In this document: piece after piece, positions 61,486 through 64,000 of the stretch | How positions within the stretch are numbered: the first letter of the stretch is position 1 | Layout: every line of letters begins with the position of its first letter | DNA from: Saccharopolyspora erythraea NRRL 2338 | GTDB lineage: Bacteria; Actinomycetota; Actinomycetes; Mycobacteriales; Pseudonocardiaceae | Assembly (NCBI RefSeq): GCF_000062885.1 | Contig: NC_009142.1 | Span: 2,779,584-2,843,583, forward strand | DNA: 64,000 nt | Direction of reading: 5' to 3' | The notes under the pieces: model-generated | The model's input: the letters and a program-made list of their open reading frames with translations, nothing else | Told to the model about the DNA's origin: nothing | Databases searched by the model: none | Made by a program: the position numbers and the translations under genes

Positions 61486-63999
61486 TTACTCGAGTCCGGC
61501 CAGCAGACGAGCCACTTCCTCGTCCGACATGGACTCGAGCTGGTCCAGTACCGTGCCGATCTCACGGTCGTCTTGTTCGCTGCGCGTCATCGCGCTCTCG
61601 ATCTGCGCCGCCAATGCCTCCACTGTGGGATTGGCGAACAGATCCTGCAGTTGCACCTGCACGCCGTAGCGTTCCTTGATCTGGTACAGCGCCCTGGTCG
61701 CCAGCAGCGAATGGCCGCCCAGGTCGAAGAACCCGTCGTACCGGCCCACCTCGTTCCGATCGAGGAGGTCGCTGTAGACCTGCGCGATGAAAGCCTCGAC
61801 CTCGCCGTTGGGCGGCTCGTGCTTCTCATCGTCCGAGCCGACCTCCACCGGCATCGCCGACAGAGTCTTGCGGTCGACTTTTCCGTTCGGGGTCAATGGG
61901 AACTCCTCGTGCACGACGAAGCGCTGCGGCACCATGTATCCGGGCAGGCTCGGGGCGAGCAGGTCGCGAAGCTCCTCGGAGGAAACGCTCCCGTCCGGGA
62001 TCACCTCAACGTGCGCGACGAGCGTCGCATTCGCTGCGAGCGTGACCACCGCCTCGCTGATCGACGGATGCCGGCGAAGCACGTGCTCGATTTCCGCGGC
62101 TTCGACGCGATGTCCCCGCACCTTGAGCTGGTGGTCCGTTCTTCCGAGGAACACCAGGCTGCCGTCGGCGATCTGGCGGACCAGGTCCCCGGTCCGGTAA
62201 ACGCGCTCGGAGAATCCCTTCGCAGCGGCGAGGTCCACGAAGCGGCGCTCGGTCTCCTCCGGCCGGTTCAGGTAGCCGTTGGCGACCCCGTCACCGGCGA
62301 TGCAGAGCTCACCCGGCACGCCGGGTGGCACGAGCCGGCCGCGTTGGTTCACGACGTAGAAACGGGTGTTCTCGATCGGCTCCCCGATGCGGACAGGTCC
62401 TTCTGCGGTGACCTTCCAACGCGCGGACCAGATCGTCGTCTCCGTGGGCCCGTAGACGTTCCACACCTCCGCGCAGCCCTGCACGAGCCGGTCGGCGAGG
62501 TCACGACTCAACGCCTCGCCACCGCAAAGCGCCTTGAGCTGCTCGCGTCCTTGCCAACCGGAGTCGAACAGCATCCTCCAGGTGGAGGGCGTGGCCTGCA
62601 TGATGGTCGCGCCGCTGGTCGTCATCAGCTCGGCCAGCCGGACCGGGTCGGCCGCCTCTTCTTCCGACGCGACGACCAGCTTCGCACCGGTGATGAGCGG
62701 CAGCAGGAGTTCCAGCATCGAGATGTCGAAGGACAGGCTGGTGACCGCCAGCAACACGTCCTGCGATGTGATTCCCGGCTTGCGGGCCATCGCATGCAGA
62801 AGGTTCAGCAGGTTGTCGTGCCGCACCTCGACGCCCTTGGGCTTGCCCGTCGACCCTGAGGTGTGCAGCACGTAGGCGGGATCAACGGCGGCGGGCGGTT
62901 CGGACCGTCCGTCCACCGGCGGTTCCGAGTCCCGATCGACCAGCAGCGGCCGGATCTCGTCCGGCAGCCGGGTGGCGATGTCCGAGTGCGTGATCACCAG
63001 CCGCATGCCGGTGTCCTCGATGATCCAGGACATCCGCTCGGGCGGGAGGTCGGTGGCCAGCGGAACGTACACCGCGCCCGCTCGGGCCGCGGCCAGCACC
63101 GCGGTCACGATGTCGGCACTGCGGTCCAGGAAGATGCCGACTCGCTCTCCCTTGTCCTGCACCGCGCGGATTCGTCCCGCCAGTGCGGAGACGGCGTGGT
63201 CGAGCTCGGCGTAGCTTAGCTCCGAACCGCGGCAGGCCAGAGCCGTGCGCTCGGGGGTGATTCCGGCCTGCCGAGCCAGAAGTTGGTCGACCGTGGCGTT
63301 CTTGTCGTAGTCAGCCTCGGTGGAGTTGCGGGCTTCGAGGTCGCTGTGCTCCTGCGCGGAGAGCAACGACAACTCTCCGATCGCGGCATCGGGCGAGGCG
63401 AGCAGCAGCTTGGCGAGGTCCAGCCATCGCCGCCCCATCGCCTCGATGCTCGAGCGCTCGAACAGCGCGGTGTCGTAGAGGAAGCTGCCCAGCAGCCCCT
63501 CGTCCTCACCCGGGAAGAAGTGCAGCTCGAGGTCGAACTGCACCGTCCCGTCGTCGAACGGGTACAGCTCGGCGGTCGTGCCGGGAACTCGCAGCGGCTG
63601 GAACGCGTCCTGAAGTGCGAAAAACACCTGGAACAACGCGTTGCGGCTCAGGTCTCGGGTGTCGACCAGCTCGCCCACCAGCTTCTCGTACGAGTAGTCC
63701 TGGTGGTCCCACGCCTCGGCGCACACCTGCGCGACCCGGCGCAGTACGTCGCGGAAGCTCATCTCGGCGGACACTCCGCTGCGCAGCACCAGAGTGCTCA
63801 CGAAGCAGCCCGCCGTGCCTTCGAACTTCTGGTCCAGCCGGTTGGCATGCGGTGTGCCGACCACGAGATCTTCCTGCTCGGTGTAGTGGAACACCAGCAC
63901 GAGGTAGACGGCGAGCAGCGTACCGAACGTGGTGGCCGCTTCGCTCCTGCCGAACTCGGCCAGCTCGGCGGCCAGCTCCGGCGGCAGGGCGAAGTCCAC
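61486..63999 (-). CDS. NRPS, C-A-PCP (N-terminus outside the window)
   Basis: The last 837 residues of a non-ribosomal peptide synthetase; the gene continues past the right edge. Visible: C-terminal part of a condensation domain ('FEGTAGCFVSTLVLRSG', 'HQDYSYEKLVGEL'), an adenylation domain with 'TSGSTGKPKGVEV', 'NVYGPTETTIW', 'YRTGDLVRQ' and 'LTPNGKVDRKTL', and a carrier domain with Ser764 ('DLGGHSLLATRALY'). My alignment gives the A-domain code D-I-L-Q-L-G-V-I-W, one residue from the published glycine code D-I-L-Q-L-G-L-I-W. No thioesterase domain follows, only a short acidic tail ('LESMSDEEVARLLAGLE'), so release is probably left to the separate thioesterase gene downstream. Confidence 0.93.
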   Translation of the reverse strand: MDFALPPELAAELAEFGRSEAATTFGTLLAVYLVLVFHYTEQEDLVVGTPHANRLDQKFEGTAGCFVSTLVLRSGVSAEMSFRDVLRRVAQVCAEAWDHQDYSYEKLVGELVDTRDLSRNALFQVFFALQDAFQPLRVPGTTAELYPFDDGTVQFDLELHFFPGEDEGLLGSFLYDTALFERSSIEAMGRRWLDLAKLLLASPDAAIGELSLLSAQEHSDLEARNSTEADYDKNATVDQLLARQAGITPERTALACRGSELSYAELDHAVSALAGRIRAVQDKGERVGIFLDRSADIVTAVLAAARAGAVYVPLATDLPPERMSWIIEDTGMRLVITHSDIATRLPDEIRPLLVDRDSEPPVDGRSEPPAAVDPAYVLHTSGSTGKPKGVEVRHDNLLNLLHAMARKPGITSQDVLLAVTSLSFDISMLELLLPLITGAKLVVASEEEAADPVRLAELMTTSGATIMQATPSTWRMLFDSGWQGREQLKALCGGEALSRDLADRLVQGCAEVWNVYGPTETTIWSARWKVTAEGPVRIGEPIENTRFYVVNQRGRLVPPGVPGELCIAGDGVANGYLNRPEETERRFVDLAAAKGFSERVYRTGDLVRQIADGSLVFLGRTDHQLKVRGHRVEAAEIEHVLRRHPSISEAVVTLAANATLVAHVEVIPDGSVSSEELRDLLAPSLPGYMVPQRFVVHEEFPLTPNGKVDRKTLSAMPVEVGSDDEKHEPPNGEVEAFIAQVYSDLLDRNEVGRYDGFFDLGGHSLLATRALYQIKERYGVQVQLQDLFANPTVEALAAQIESAMTRSEQDDREIGTVLDQLESMSDEEVARLLAGLE

Positions 64000-64000
64000 T

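Overview
The window is GC-rich DNA (roughly 70% by eye) with GTG and TTG starts, leader-poor genes and many actinomycete-type protein families. A filamentous actinobacterium of the Pseudonocardiales type (Saccharopolyspora or Amycolatopsis-like) is my best guess, an inference from protein style only. It looks like an accessory, mobile-element-rich part of the chromosome: at least eight insertion sequences or pieces of them (IS3, IS5 three times, IS21 twice, IS701, IS630, an IS982/IS4-like relic), many broken genes, a CRISPR relic, and pieces of two or more natural-product gene clusters.

Layout. 1-2068: an IS3 remnant, a three-spacer CRISPR relic without cas genes, and nested IS5/IS21 fragments. 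2413-9911 (minus strand): a compact seven-gene catabolic operon (MHS-type transporter, N-acyl-D-amino-acid deacylase, enolase-superfamily dehydratase, SDR, sensory-rhodopsin-transducer-family protein, PIG-L deacetylase with a frameshift, sugar porter). It is driven from a visible promoter/operator shared with a divergent GntR/FCD regulator (10027-10665). 11305-12562: an Rrf2 regulator with its promoter and perfect palindromic operator, and an overlapping SDR. 12592-15991: relics plus an intact IS701 and an IS630 inserted in its target duplication. 16042-21532: membrane proteins (DUF1624/DUF418, VanZ-RDD, YdcF) and a 5'-truncated GMC oxidoreductase.

21934-39096 is the first biosynthetic region. 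It holds a single-module, fully reducing type I PKS (KS-AT-DH-ER-KR-ACP) with an unusual C-terminal alpha/beta-hydrolase and a fungal-like AT motif, and a translationally coupled Baeyer-Villiger-type monooxygenase. An atypical LuxR regulator, a CsbX-type MFS transporter, an EhpF/EhpG-like pair that could activate and reduce a carboxylic acid, and a two-domain O-methyltransferase follow. A plausible joint model is: the iterative PKS releases a reduced polyketide acid, which is then oxygenated, reduced to an aldehyde or alcohol, and methylated. This is inference.

40268-42459 is a complete IS21 with a 5-bp target duplication. 42782-52735 encodes one giant protein of about 3,317 residues: a WXG100-like N-terminus, a Gly/Ser/Pro-rich linker with two PPxY motifs, two caspase-like 'lonely Cys' domains flanking two Cro/C1-type HTH domains, and about 1,600 residues I cannot assign. 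Its base composition changes abruptly from segment to segment. It is followed by an apparent relic of a related gene. 53386-54910 is a DUF2182/DUF1326 pair. 55148-57044 is an unknown protein plus a cysteine desulfurase. 58483-64000 (minus strand) is the end of a second biosynthetic operon: an NRPS with a glycine-like A-domain code, a stand-alone thioesterase with Cys in place of the nucleophilic Ser, and an old-yellow-enzyme/iron-sulfur flavoprotein.
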